DNA of 64,000 bases from Martensiomyces pterosporus. Its lineage: Eukaryota > Kickxellomycota > Kickxellomycetes > Kickxellales > Kickxellaceae. The notes below the pieces were generated by a model that was given only the letters and a program-made list of their open reading frames with translations, did not search any database and was not told the origin of the DNA. Positions 40,192-49,965 of this stretch are shown piece by piece (positions within the stretch are counted from its first letter, which is position 1; each line of letters starts with the position of its first letter). The stretch is from positions 23,758 through 87,757 of the forward strand of contig MU603993.1 in NCBI GenBank assembly GCA_025201845.1. The letters are read 5' to 3'. A program made the translations under genes and the position numbers.

Positions 40192-40320
40192 AGCTTCCAC
40201 AAGTAGCCTTGATCGTTTTGCTTGAGTAAGAGTTGGTGTCAAGGGCATTTCAGATGGCGACTTGGACAACTAAAGCTTCCACAAGTAGCCTTGATCGTTT
40301 TGCTTGAGTAAGAGTTGGTG
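40157..40320 (+). repeat. perfect 82-bp tandem duplication across a stop codon
   Basis: Copy one is 40157-40238 and copy two 40239-40320; by eye they match base for base. The unit spans the last 11 codons, the TAA stop and 47 bases of 3' flank of the 141-aa gene. Copy two is outside the reading frame because the first stop is intact. Confidence 0.95.
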
Positions 40321-40358
40321 AAATATACTGGAAAATAAAGCTCCTCAGCCATCCATTA

Positions 40359-43300
40359 TTAGATGTTTTTGACTTGCTCGGGGTGCTTTGTGACAATCTC
40401 TACAACCTTGTCCTCATCAGCCTTGTTAGGTGCTGCGCTGCCCACAGTGACTCTCAGCACCTCAAGTTCCTCTGGGGTGACGGACAGGCCAGAGATCTGG
40501 GGCTCAATAAGACGCAGGCTAAGCTTGCGGCGCATGGAGCTGACGTTTGCACTGACTGGCGCATCGTCAACTTGCAGAATCACACGGACACGCTGGAACA
40601 GCCCGATCGCCGAGTTCTTGTCAGGCGAAACCAGCATGTGCGACTCTTGGTCGTAATCGAGAATGGCAGGTGCGCCGGTGCTCTTCGACTTGTCGCCCTT
40701 GGCAGAAGTGTACACCACGCCCTCGATACCGTAGCTAGGAATAAGAACACTGAATCCATTCTGGAGGATCTGCGTGACGTATCCGGGCTCCTCAACGGTC
40801 TTGCCCTTGAAGAACAGGTTCGTGTACAGCTCAACCGATGAGCGGCCAGCCTGCTGGGCCATTCTGTGGCGGTGGTTCAAGACCTCGCACTGCTCGTTCA
40901 TCTTGGTCTTGTCAGTCAGCTCCGATCCGTAAACGGCATCCCGGTCGATCGACGCGTGCAACAAGCGGTGAACCATGACGTCAGCGTAGCGACGGATAGG
41001 GCTGGTGAAGTGTGTGTAGATGCCGGTGGCCAGACCGTAATGACGGAACTCCTCGGGCGTGCACGAGCCTGAGCAAAAGTACTGCGCCTGCATCATGCAG
41101 CGAGTTGTCAGGATGCGCAGGAGGTTGTTGAAGTAAGGGTCTGAGGGCAGGACTGCCTTGTCAAGAGATCTGGCCAGTGCCAGGCTGCTGCCGGTCTCGA
41201 GCTGAATTCCAAGCGGCTTGAGGGCGTGCTGCAGGTTGTCAAAGTTTTGTGCAGGCGGTTCAGGGTGGCGACGCAGAAGCGCAGAGTCTGGGAAGTGCTC
41301 GTAGATCTTGCCAGCTACGCTAATGTTGGCGAGAAGCATAAACTCTTCGACAAGCGCATTGGTCTCCTTGAGGGCCTTCATTTCGACGTCAACGGGGTCC
41401 TGAGAGTCGTTCTCCAGACGGAATCTGACCTCGGGCGACGATAGGGTCAGCGCACCCGCATCCATTCTGCGCTTGCGCAGTTTCTTGGCAAGCATATTCA
41501 GCTGGCGGATGCTCTTGGTGATGGCGTCGCTCATAGAGGGGTCGTCCATGCGGACTTGTGCCTCCTCGTAGGTAAGAGACGCCTTGGAGTGGATGACGCT
41601 CTTGTGGAAGTCTACCTTGACAATGTTGGCCTCGGCATCAAGCTCCCAGACGCAAGAAAACGCCAGGCGGTCCACATTCGACATCAGCGAGCACAGGTTG
41701 GTGCCCAAGAGCTCGGGAAGCATGTCGATGCGCCGGTCAACCAAGTACACAGTAGTCGACCTATGTGCGGCTTCCTTATCCATCGCTGTGCCGGGCTTGA
41801 CAAAGTTGGTGACGTCGGCAATATGCACACCGACTTGGAAGTTGCCGTTGGGCAGCTCAAACGCATGGAGCGCATCGTCGATGTCCGTGCATCCTGGAGG
41901 ATCGATGCTGCAGATGTTGAGGTCGCGCAGATCACGACGCTTGCCCGAGGCAAGCTGATCGCGGTCGGGGTCAAACAGCCACTTGTCGCCCTCAGCCGGG
42001 AGATCTGCACGCACGCTCTCCGTGAACGGCGTGAATGGCACATCATGCTCGAGAAGAAGCACCTCAGTCTCGGTTGCCTTGTCGCCCGCATCTCCAAGTG
42101 CACGCACAAAGTGCCCTTGGGGGTACCGCGATTCCCTGGGCCACGAGTCAATAGCGACAAGGAAGCGCTGTCCAGCCAGGTGGTCAGCCTGGCGGGTGCG
42201 GATCTTGATCTTGGGGATGCGGCGGTCCATAGCCAGAACGCTGACAGAGACAGGTGCGTTAGAAGCACGGGCTCCCTTTTGAACGAAGTTGGGGTCAAGG
42301 AACGCGCAGTATGACCTCCAGTTGCGACGGATCACACCAACAACGCGGCCGGTGGGCTCGCCATCCTCAGGGTCATCGCCAACGTCGACTGGCTTTACGC
42401 AGCTTTCAGAGCCATGAGCCTCGTCGCTGCTCTCCGCTGCACTGTCCGATGCAGAGGCAGGAGCGCTAGATTTGCCGGCTGCCACGCGAGCACGCTTCCG
42501 CGCACGGCCTTCGACAGTCTTTGCCTCGTCACCGCCGCCTTTGCCAGATTCAGGGACAACAGGGCTCGCGTCCTTGGCCTCGGCTTTCTTGTCGACATCC
42601 GGCACAGTATCTTCATCCTCATCAACAAGCGCAGCACTGGGTGCTTTGCGCCACTGCGACTTGGGCAGTATCTGGACAGCAACCCGGTCGCCCTGGATAG
42701 CACGGTTCATATCTGTGCGCCCAAGGATCATAACACGGCGCTCCTTGCCATCAGGGAACGACGTGTATATTGAGCCCTCCAGGTAGTTGTAAGGCGCGAT
42801 CTGCAGAGTGCCTTGAAGCAGAATCCCTGCCTTGATGCCAGCCTGAATCTGGACCGGAGACAGATACTCGGGGTAGCCCTTCCAGTCAGGGTCGCTGGCG
42901 CTGCGGTCAGTGACACTTACATGGGCCATCATGTCAAGCAGCTCGGGGTGCTCCGTATAGATATTCAGGTACTCCTCCATGCGGCACGCGACGATGCCGT
43001 CGCCGTGAGCCTTGCGAAGGTTATCCTCGTCGTTGGTCACCATCAGCGCAGTGATCGGCGTTCCCTCCAGATGCTTGCTGTACCACTTTGCAGCTGTGCG
43101 GATAGCCCTGTCGTTGCGGTCGTTGGGCGACTCGCTTGCAGCGCGGTCAATGAACGTCTCGCGGTGGTGCTCGTTCGAAAACACAAACCACCGTCTCTCG
43201 TGCTCACGCACAATCGCACGAACACGGTTGTATACGGCCATGCTCAGCCCACGCAGCTCGTCCAGCACAGTGCTCAGAACAATGACGTTGTTGATGATCG

Positions 43301-43589
43301 GGCGCTCCAGGATGTCGATCTGGTTGACAAAGGCGTTTGTGTCGGGGATCAGGTAGTGCTGGCCCCACTTGACCGAGTCGCGGGGAGATGCACTCAAGGG
43401 CGCCACCGTGTTGACTCCTGCGACATGCGGCTTCCCTTCATTCTGTGCCTCCTTCAGTGCATGCTCGCACACCTTGTGCTTGCACTCCTCGTACCCGCAG
43501 GTGATGTCGTCGCGCAGGTAATGCTCCTTGACGGTGCGCACGATATTCCCCTTGCGCGTGCGCTTCACAAACGACTTTGTGCGGAGCAT
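40359..43589 (-). CDS. DIS3: exosome catalytic subunit Dis3/Rrp44
   Basis: Processive 3'-5' exoribonuclease plus endonuclease of the RNA exosome. Start MLRTKSFVKRTRKGNIVR gives 1076 aa (yeast 1001, human 958). Order: the CR3 Cys motif (YLRDDITCGYEECKHKVC); a PIN nuclease domain with its acidic residues in LIPDTNAFVNQ, STVLDEL, NDRNDRAIR and TNDEDN; cold-shock domains (PYNYLEGSIYTSFPDG, GRVVGVIRRNWRSYCAFL); the RNB domain with the active site DPPGCTDIDDALHAF at about 564-578; and the S1 domain at the end. The extra length is a disordered, charged insert of about 100 residues after KSQWRKAPSAALVDEDED. Both nuclease sites look intact. Single exon. The frame is open upstream to 43733, but homologues start here. 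Confidence 0.97.
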   Translation of the reverse strand: MLRTKSFVKRTRKGNIVRTVKEHYLRDDITCGYEECKHKVCEHALKEAQNEGKPHVAGVNTVAPLSASPRDSVKWGQHYLIPDTNAFVNQIDILERPIINNVIVLSTVLDELRGLSMAVYNRVRAIVREHERRWFVFSNEHHRETFIDRAASESPNDRNDRAIRTAAKWYSKHLEGTPITALMVTNDEDNLRKAHGDGIVACRMEEYLNIYTEHPELLDMMAHVSVTDRSASDPDWKGYPEYLSPVQIQAGIKAGILLQGTLQIAPYNYLEGSIYTSFPDGKERRVMILGRTDMNRAIQGDRVAVQILPKSQWRKAPSAALVDEDEDTVPDVDKKAEAKDASPVVPESGKGGGDEAKTVEGRARKRARVAAGKSSAPASASDSAAESSDEAHGSESCVKPVDVGDDPEDGEPTGRVVGVIRRNWRSYCAFLDPNFVQKGARASNAPVSVSVLAMDRRIPKIKIRTRQADHLAGQRFLVAIDSWPRESRYPQGHFVRALGDAGDKATETEVLLLEHDVPFTPFTESVRADLPAEGDKWLFDPDRDQLASGKRRDLRDLNICSIDPPGCTDIDDALHAFELPNGNFQVGVHIADVTNFVKPGTAMDKEAAHRSTTVYLVDRRIDMLPELLGTNLCSLMSNVDRLAFSCVWELDAEANIVKVDFHKSVIHSKASLTYEEAQVRMDDPSMSDAITKSIRQLNMLAKKLRKRRMDAGALTLSSPEVRFRLENDSQDPVDVEMKALKETNALVEEFMLLANISVAGKIYEHFPDSALLRRHPEPPAQNFDNLQHALKPLGIQLETGSSLALARSLDKAVLPSDPYFNNLLRILTTRCMMQAQYFCSGSCTPEEFRHYGLATGIYTHFTSPIRRYADVMVHRLLHASIDRDAVYGSELTDKTKMNEQCEVLNHRHRMAQQAGRSSVELYTNLFFKGKTVEEPGYVTQILQNGFSVLIPSYGIEGVVYTSAKGDKSKSTGAPAILDYDQESHMLVSPDKNSAIGLFQRVRVILQVDDAPVSANVSSMRRKLSLRLIEPQISGLSVTPEELEVLRVTVGSAAPNKADEDKVVEIVTKHPEQVKNI

Positions 43590-43968
43590 GGTTTCACCTT
43601 TTCTGCCACGGGAAAGTGTAAATATTGAAAATGGGGTCGCTGCTAGAAAGCGAGGAGAGCAGATTTTGAGCAAAGGCAGGCTACTCGAAGCTCGGCTTTT
43701 TTTTTCTTGCTGGCCTGGGCAGGAGGGGATCACTGCCGATTATATCTGCCAATCAGTCCACCCCGCTATCAGCACCAAAAGGCGCTGATAGTGTCCCTGT
43801 TTCCCTATGCGTGCGGCAATAGCAGCGATAGCGGTTTTTTGAGGCGGGAGGTACAAGTGACTTTGAATTGGGGCTGGCAGGTTTCTCTCTTCACTCCTTT
43901 CGTTTCTCCTGTCCCCTATATCTTGCTGAACAGCTCACCTGCCAACTAGGAATCCTATCGAAACAACA
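43590..43968. promoter_or_regulatory. divergent promoter region DIS3 / ATP19
   Basis: 379 bp between divergent genes. A minus-strand GATATAAT lies near 43739-43746 and a plus-strand CTATAT near 43915-43921. Both are weak TATA candidates. Confidence 0.4.
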
Positions 43969-44324
43969 ATGGGCGGATACTTCAACATTGCCGGTCGCCA
44001 GATTGCCACCCACCACGTAAGGATCAGAATCAGCAGAAGTTTGGCCCGACGGCCTGGAGAGGCTGCAATTCAGCGGCGCAGCTTCATTCGCCAAAATGCA
44101 CCTCACATGCCTACTAACAAGCATATCTGACCACCAGGTTCCTTCTGAATGTGTAGCTCGTTCTCGGTGTTCTTGCTGGCTACGGCCTCGCCATCAAGGC
44201 CGCTCTCCCCAAGACTGACAAGACCCAGCAGCCCCCCATCAGCGCCTCGAGCGACGAGGAGACCAAGTTCATTCAGGAGTTCCTGAAGGCTGCGGAGGCC
44301 GACGAGAAGAAGGCTGCTCACTAG
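43969..44324 (+). CDS. ATP19: mitochondrial ATP synthase subunit k (Atp19), two exons
   Basis: A 71-aa spliced protein. Exon 1 at 43969-44016 encodes MGGYFNIAGRQIATHH. Exon 2 at 44157-44324 starts at LVLGVLAGYGLAIKAAL. The join is in phase 0, with donor GTAAGG and acceptor GTGTAG. Yeast Atp19 (68 aa) has the same plan: MGAAYHFMGK-type start, PPHQLAIGTLG helix, then an acidic DEEKFIENYL tail, here DEETKFIQEFLKAAEADEKK. Subunit k associates with ATP synthase dimers in the inner membrane. The short N-terminal loop, one helix and charged tail all match, so the call is firm despite the size. Confidence 0.9.
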
Positions 44325-44501
44325 GCGCACCTTGCTTTCATGCTGCGTGCGTATGTCTTATATCCTAGCCATCTTTTTCTGCACCGCTGTTCTTATTATA
44401 CATTCTTCTGAGACTCCAGAATCCCAAGGCTGCCTTCATCAGGGAGGTATAAATCTCTATTTATGCAGTAACTGCTGCTTATTGCTATTGGCACTACGGC
44501 A

Positions 44502-45647
44502 TCACTTGTTGAATAGCAAGCGCCGCGATCCATGGTATACTGGCAGCAGGCCATCCAGCTTCGGCAGGAGATGCGGGAACATAATGATGATGCTGTGCTT
44601 GGGGTCTCTAGGCAAGATGGCCATGTAGTATCGGTACTGGAACAGCTGCAGCGCCTCGTGTATGACCATGTCCTCGATCTGGTGTCGCTCAAAGCTCCTA
44701 ACGCTTCTGAAGCCGGCAAGCGTGATGGTCTCCGTCTGAATGCCCACATTCCGAATCACCACCAGGGATTCCTGATACACTTGCAGGCTCGACCGTACAA
44801 GGTACGCGACCATCGGCAGAAGCGCCAAGAGCGCGGGTCCACGGAAAAACACATGCCCGGCCCAAGAGACCAGAGCAATGGCCAGCATGTCGCTGAATCG
44901 CAGGCCAGCCGAGTTGCGATGCACGGTGTACTCACACACATCGGGCGATTTCTGCTCGCACCGCAGAACCAGGCCGTTGTTCCTAATTTCGAGCCCACCG
45001 GGCGGGTACCCGATAAACTCTGACGACTCGAGCTCAAACTCGACATCTGTGTCTGAAGATGGGAGGCGTCCGTGGTGCAGCGTGGGGGATTTTGGCGCCA
45101 GCAGCGACCCATGCCGCTCATGGCCATATACGTGCTGTTGCTGCTGCTGCTGGGGGTTCAGCTGCTGTGTGCCCTTGCCCGATGACGACGAGAACATGCC
45201 GCCGGTGAATGGCAGCCTCTGGGGTAGTCTCGACGACAGCACAGATGATGAAGACGTGCGCTTGTGTTTGCTTCCATCCCTCAGCAGCCTCCAGTCTCTT
45301 GTTGGCGTATTTGGCGAATAGGGCATGGAGAACGACTGCGAGGAGCGGTGCATAGTCGTCGGCTGCGAGGGTGGGCTGGTGCCTGTGGCAGTAGCCGAGG
45401 GCGAGGCCGGGGGATCGCCTTCGCGCCGTCTCTGTGCTGACCTCCCGAGGATGGGCCATCTATCAATGCCTAGAAACGAGCCCTCCTTGCTGTCCGCCGA
45501 CCCGCCAGCACCCGCACCAGCACCAGCACCCAAGCCATGCTCGTCAGCTTGCTCTCCTGGCCACCCTGCTCCAGTGCCCTCAGCTAGCACCGGAGACGCT
45601 GGTATTGTGTTTGACTGCTTGCTGATTACCCGCCGTAACCTTCGCAT
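44502..45647 (-). CDS. GPI15: GPI-GlcNAc transferase subunit PIG-H/Gpi15
   Basis: Subunit of the ER enzyme that adds GlcNAc to phosphatidylinositol, the first step of GPI-anchor synthesis. The conserved part is the C-terminal half: a membrane hairpin (DMLAIALVSWAGHVFF, LALLPMVAYLV), then the PIG-H core QESLVVIRNVGIQTET, RHQIEDMVIHEALQ, YYMAILPRDPKHSIIIMFP and HLLPKLDGLLPVYHG. The start chosen (MRRLRRVISKQSN) gives 381 aa, about 190 more than human PIG-H. The extra N-terminus is disordered, Gly/Ser/Gln-rich. The frame stays open upstream to 45842, so the start is uncertain. Single exon, convergent with ATP19. Confidence 0.88.
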   Translation of the reverse strand: MRRLRRVISKQSNTIPASPVLAEGTGAGWPGEQADEHGLGAGAGAGAGGSADSKEGSFLGIDRWPILGRSAQRRREGDPPASPSATATGTSPPSQPTTMHRSSQSFSMPYSPNTPTRDWRLLRDGSKHKRTSSSSVLSSRLPQRLPFTGGMFSSSSGKGTQQLNPQQQQQQHVYGHERHGSLLAPKSPTLHHGRLPSSDTDVEFELESSEFIGYPPGGLEIRNNGLVLRCEQKSPDVCEYTVHRNSAGLRFSDMLAIALVSWAGHVFFRGPALLALLPMVAYLVRSSLQVYQESLVVIRNVGIQTETITLAGFRSVRSFERHQIEDMVIHEALQLFQYRYYMAILPRDPKHSIIIMFPHLLPKLDGLLPVYHGSRRLLFNK

Positions 45648-46050
45648 CCTCAAGCAAAATGGAGATGTGTAGAATGAGTGCTGCAGAAATAAGGCGCCAA
45701 CAGAAAACAGCAGTACGAAAGAGGTGGAAAATAAAGAATCCAGGCGGGGTGGATGGGAAGGGCAGAATGCGCAAAGCATGTGGCTTGAACGCGGAGAAGC
45801 TAGACCAGGGCTAAAAGCCAGCTGGCCAAAAGAGCGCCCCACGCCTTTCTGATTTTGCTAACTTTTCGGGCACTGCCCTTTGTGCGCTTGGTCCTGTGCA
45901 CGGTGTAATCGCATGAAAGGAATGCAGCGCTAGCTAAACTGTACAAAGCGCAGCAACAGCAAATGAAGGCATCCAATGAAATATACAGTGCAAACAGACT
46001 AAACCAGGGTGCTGGCCGTTACCAAGGCCAATGCTGCCGGGCGTGGTGGT
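45648..46050. other. intergenic region between PIG-H and the TMEM94-like gene
   Basis: 403 bp. Contains an open extension of the PIG-H frame (to 45842) that I take as leader. No other feature. Confidence 0.4.
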
Positions 46051-49000
46051 TCACAGCGGAGAGTGGAGGCCCAGCTTTGTGTTGAACTCCAGCTTTGCAA
46101 GCTTCTGCAGCCGTGTCCAGCGCTTCTTGTCATGCAGCTTGCATAGATCCTGCAGTGGCAGGAGAGCGAGGGGACCGACAAAGGCAACAAAGTACGTGTA
46201 CCAGCTGACTCGGTCGACATGAGCACTGCCAAAGGCAAGCAGCAGGATGGCAAACGCGAATGTCAGAACCAAGCAAATGAGCGAGCAGCCGACCCAGATG
46301 ATGTTGCGGAACGGGATGAACTCGAGCCACGTCTTTGTCCTGTACATCAGCGTAGACGACACGCAGACGCAGTGGAACACGAATGCCACCATTGCATACA
46401 CCTGTGCTGCCACCACCGCCCATTGCTGCTCATGGTCCAAGCCCAGCCAGTCTTTCTTGTCAAAAACCGACGAGAGCTCGCCCAGGTGAGACACATCAGG
46501 AAGCAGCTTTTCCAGGGATGTGACATACACAAAGATCGTCAGCACTATTGGCGGCAGCATCCGGATGACTGCATACACGGCAAGCCGAGGCATGTCGCTC
46601 AGATGCGCCTGGTTCTTTACCGGCATCGTCGACATGATGTTCTCGTCGTGAGGGACAAACAGCAAGGACAGGCCCAAAAGCGGGGCGACGATCCACAATA
46701 CCCAGAGCATAAGATAACCGCTGAGTGCTGGTGGGAGCAGGCAGAGCGAAGTGACAAGGTTGACCACGACTAGCGCCAAGCCAGAGAGCAAGAGCAGAAT
46801 GGCGCACTGCTGCAAGCAGTTCATCAGACGCCTAGCCTCACGTATCACCTGCATCAGCGTGTACAGACTGGTGTCGTGCTGCAGAAACAGCGGGCATGGG
46901 ATACATGTCAGCGCCGCACCAAGCGCATACTGAGTGACAAGGGCACCCGAAGTAGAGATCGACCCATCGTTTGCGACATCGTGGCCCGATAGCGCAGCTG
47001 ACCGAAGTGCAGCAGCACCACCGCTCGTGCCCTCAGCAATGGCAGGCGTGCCAGCCGGGTTTCCGCCAAGGACAAGCCGGTTAAAGTGAGGGATGGGCTC
47101 TACGCCAACAGCCAGGTCGGCAGCGGCAAATGTCAGCGTGTTCGAGTCTCTCAGGGCACTTCCCATGCAGCAAGCAACGTCGCCATTCTCTTGGAATATG
47201 CTGATCATCTCGCGTGTCGCATCTGGCGTGCACTCTGCAAACAACGATATTTGCAATGGGATGTCGTCTACCTCCTCCAGGTGCGAGCGGATGTTTTCGA
47301 TGCCCCGAGGAAGTCGGGCCTTGATATCGTGGTCCTCAACATAGCCCTCGCTATCGCGCATATCATCAGCCGCCGAGCTCAGCAGAATGCATGTGTTCCA
47401 GTCGGTCTCCAGCCCCAAGCGCTCAGCAAACGCCTTGCTCTGCCGCCCCTTGGATCTGGAAAAGTACACAAAGCGAATGCCCGCAATCGACAGGTCCTCA
47501 ATGAAATCGCACACGTCCGTTTTTGGGTCGTAGGCAAAGGTGACCAGCCCAAGAAACACTTGCTCTGCGACAGCGTCCCGGAAAAACCCCTCCTGAGTCG
47601 AAAACAGCTCAAGTGCTGCTTTGCTGTAGTCAAACTCTGCATTGTCGTCAAACAGCGCTGGGTGCCTGTACCTTGCTCTTGAACGCAAGGCTGCCTTGCG
47701 CGATTCCTCGCTAAGGTATTCGGGCAGATCGCCCATTGCGTCCTGCTCACTCAGCATCTCGTTCTCCAGGCTGTCGCTATACTGGGAGTCTGCCGATTGA
47801 TTGGGCCCACCACCACCTCCCTCCTGAAGCGTAGTGGCGTTGGCCGCTTGCATGTCGTCGGATCCCCGGCTGTCAGCCTCGTCTTCGGGTTCTTCAAAAA
47901 TAACCTCGAGCGGCTTTGTGAGCGGCGTAAAGGGTCTGGTGGGCTTGTTAGAGAGCGGGAAATTGGGAGGTGCCAATGCCGGCGTAGGGTCCAGCCACAG
48001 GTCCACGTAGATCCCCTGGTCTTGCAGCCCAGCTCGAGTGGCTGCTGTGTGCTTTTCGTTTCTGGCTGAGGGCGGCGATGCTGACGACTGCCCCAAGGAC
48101 CATCCGGGCCACCTCATTCCCTTGGCATCCAGCGCAAGTGGGCGATACGAGAAAGCGATGCACTGCAAGTCCTGCTGCAGCGCATTGAGATAGAGTCCAT
48201 AGTACGTTGACATTATGCGGTCGTCCAGCGGCTGGATGCCTGATCCATCAAAGTAGTCCAAGCACATGCTCAAAACCAGCTCCACGCTGCCGTCGCTCAT
48301 CATCTGCAGTTTCCCTGGCCCGCCATCTGTCTGGAACACGGCGGATGTGAAGCTCGCCGCACACAAGATACCCTTTTTGTTTGTCGAGTCAGTCGACTGG
48401 TGGAAAGGAGCAAACACATTTGCCTCCTTGAGCTTGTGGAACTCTGCCAGATCCTCAGCTTCGAACCCGATTGCCCTCGCTATTTTGCAGTAGCAGGTGC
48501 TCTGAGCCGGGAGGGTCTTTCCGTGGTGGTGCATGCAGTTCTGCCGGCGGTGAGTGGAGTCCAGCCTCCCCTTACCAAACTGGTGCGCAGAGGTATTGAG
48601 ACAGCAGCTGAGCCCCAGTGGGCGCAAGCTGGGCAAATACTTCTCCCACCCGTCATCGATGATGAACATCGAGCGCTCTGTGCCAATCTGCTGCTCAGCA
48701 AAGTCCAAGATGGCATACTCGTCGTCCTTGTCAGGAACAACAACCTGCTCAGGCGAACAGAATGGCTCGGCGATGGTCCCTTCCTTGTCGATGCTGCAAA
48801 TCACAGTGATACTGCCCAGCGTTTCCGACAGGTTGCTCGATCTCGACAGGTTGCGATAGTCGCAATTCGACCACAGCCAGCGCATGCGGCCCAATATGGC
48901 GCCGATTGCAACCGTTACGTCTTTTGTAGGTGGCAGCGCCTCGACGTCAAACTCGTCAATGTCTTCCATGTCCTCGTAGTCAGTCTTGCTTCGCTGCAGA

Positions 49001-49965
49001 GTGTCGAACAGGACCACCTCACACGAGCTAGTGAACACCCTTGCGGCGATCCAGAAAACGGGCCAAAGAACCGTGCAAGCAAAGGGAAACACGACGTAAA
49101 CGGTTTTGGACAGGACAGCCTCGATGGCCATTCGGTGCTGCGATGCCTGTCCAACATCTACAACGCCAAATATTATCAGGTTTGCGATTAGTGCGACTCC
49201 AGCAACGACAGGCAAAATGCGCAGGACGCACAGCCTGACAACGATGCGTATTTGGTTCTGTAGCACCGATCGAGAAGAGCGTCTGTGGTGCAGCGAGATC
49301 TGCTCCAGGTGGCTGCTTAGCGGAGTATCCAGCACCGAAAACAGTACGCGCCCAGCCATTTGGCGGTGGCCAATAGACTCTGGGTCCCAGGGACGGGTCA
49401 CCCTCCTCTCCGAGCCTGCCTGCTTTGGTGTGGCGTATTCCGACGGGAACCAAGTACGCATGATATCTGGCGTGAATTTCTGCCCGCGGACAAGCACATA
49501 GTCCTCATTCGTGTCCTTTGCCTTTGTCCATATCGCCACCGAACAAGGGACTGCCTCGCCATACCCCAGCGCAATGACGTCTCCTTCGACAAGCAGCAAG
49601 GTGGGGACATCGCGCCAAACACCGTCCCTCAACACCCAGTACGTTGTCACCGTAGGAAGCTGTGCCGTGCGCAGATCAGCATAGGTGCCGTTCCAGCAGC
49701 ATATCTCCTGCGAAATAGCACGCAGCCGCCGATCCAGCTCATACGCCTCCAGGGTTGACTCGCGTACAAGAACCCAGAGCGTGAACAGCGCCGAGAGCAG
49801 CAGCAAGACAGCCTCAACTATGGATCCAATGCCCCGTATCTGCGGTGGCCCGCCCTCGGCCAGCAGATAAGCACCATTGACCACCAGAACAGCGCTAGCT
49901 AAAACTGTTGTTCCTAATACGACTATGAGCGGCGATGATCGCATGTCAAAGTGTGGCGGAACCAC
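46051..49965 (-). CDS. TMEM94: TMEM94-like P-type-ATPase-related multispanning membrane protein
   Basis: A 1304-aa relative of TMEM94 (human 1356 aa), an ER membrane protein of P-type ATPase fold, reported as an Mg2+ transporter (ERMA). Seen in order: two N-terminal helices (PLIVVLGTTVLASAVLVVNG, IVEAVLLLLSALFTLWVLV); an actuator-like segment (TYWVLRDGVWRDVPTLLLVEGDVIALGYGEAVPC); two helices (ILPVVAGVALIANLIIFGVV, TVYVVFPFACTVLWPVFWIA); and the phosphorylation-site region ICSIDKEGTIAE with D393. Then come the TMEM94 signature LPRGIENIRSHLEEVDDIPL, FAECTPDATREMISIFQENG and DVACCMGSALRDSN, and at least six C-terminal helices. The canonical DKTGT reads DKEGT. An acidic, disordered insert lies near residues 670-770. 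Transport activity is not shown by sequence. Confidence 0.88.
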   Translation of the reverse strand: MVPPHFDMRSSPLIVVLGTTVLASAVLVVNGAYLLAEGGPPQIRGIGSIVEAVLLLLSALFTLWVLVRESTLEAYELDRRLRAISQEICCWNGTYADLRTAQLPTVTTYWVLRDGVWRDVPTLLLVEGDVIALGYGEAVPCSVAIWTKAKDTNEDYVLVRGQKFTPDIMRTWFPSEYATPKQAGSERRVTRPWDPESIGHRQMAGRVLFSVLDTPLSSHLEQISLHHRRSSRSVLQNQIRIVVRLCVLRILPVVAGVALIANLIIFGVVDVGQASQHRMAIEAVLSKTVYVVFPFACTVLWPVFWIAARVFTSSCEVVLFDTLQRSKTDYEDMEDIDEFDVEALPPTKDVTVAIGAILGRMRWLWSNCDYRNLSRSSNLSETLGSITVICSIDKEGTIAEPFCSPEQVVVPDKDDEYAILDFAEQQIGTERSMFIIDDGWEKYLPSLRPLGLSCCLNTSAHQFGKGRLDSTHRRQNCMHHHGKTLPAQSTCYCKIARAIGFEAEDLAEFHKLKEANVFAPFHQSTDSTNKKGILCAASFTSAVFQTDGGPGKLQMMSDGSVELVLSMCLDYFDGSGIQPLDDRIMSTYYGLYLNALQQDLQCIAFSYRPLALDAKGMRWPGWSLGQSSASPPSARNEKHTAATRAGLQDQGIYVDLWLDPTPALAPPNFPLSNKPTRPFTPLTKPLEVIFEEPEDEADSRGSDDMQAANATTLQEGGGGGPNQSADSQYSDSLENEMLSEQDAMGDLPEYLSEESRKAALRSRARYRHPALFDDNAEFDYSKAALELFSTQEGFFRDAVAEQVFLGLVTFAYDPKTDVCDFIEDLSIAGIRFVYFSRSKGRQSKAFAERLGLETDWNTCILLSSAADDMRDSEGYVEDHDIKARLPRGIENIRSHLEEVDDIPLQISLFAECTPDATREMISIFQENGDVACCMGSALRDSNTLTFAAADLAVGVEPIPHFNRLVLGGNPAGTPAIAEGTSGGAAALRSAALSGHDVANDGSISTSGALVTQYALGAALTCIPCPLFLQHDTSLYTLMQVIREARRLMNCLQQCAILLLLSGLALVVVNLVTSLCLLPPALSGYLMLWVLWIVAPLLGLSLLFVPHDENIMSTMPVKNQAHLSDMPRLAVYAVIRMLPPIVLTIFVYVTSLEKLLPDVSHLGELSSVFDKKDWLGLDHEQQWAVVAAQVYAMVAFVFHCVCVSSTLMYRTKTWLEFIPFRNIIWVGCSLICLVLTFAFAILLLAFGSAHVDRVSWYTYFVAFVGPLALLPLQDLCKLHDKKRWTRLQKLAKLEFNTKLGLHSPL

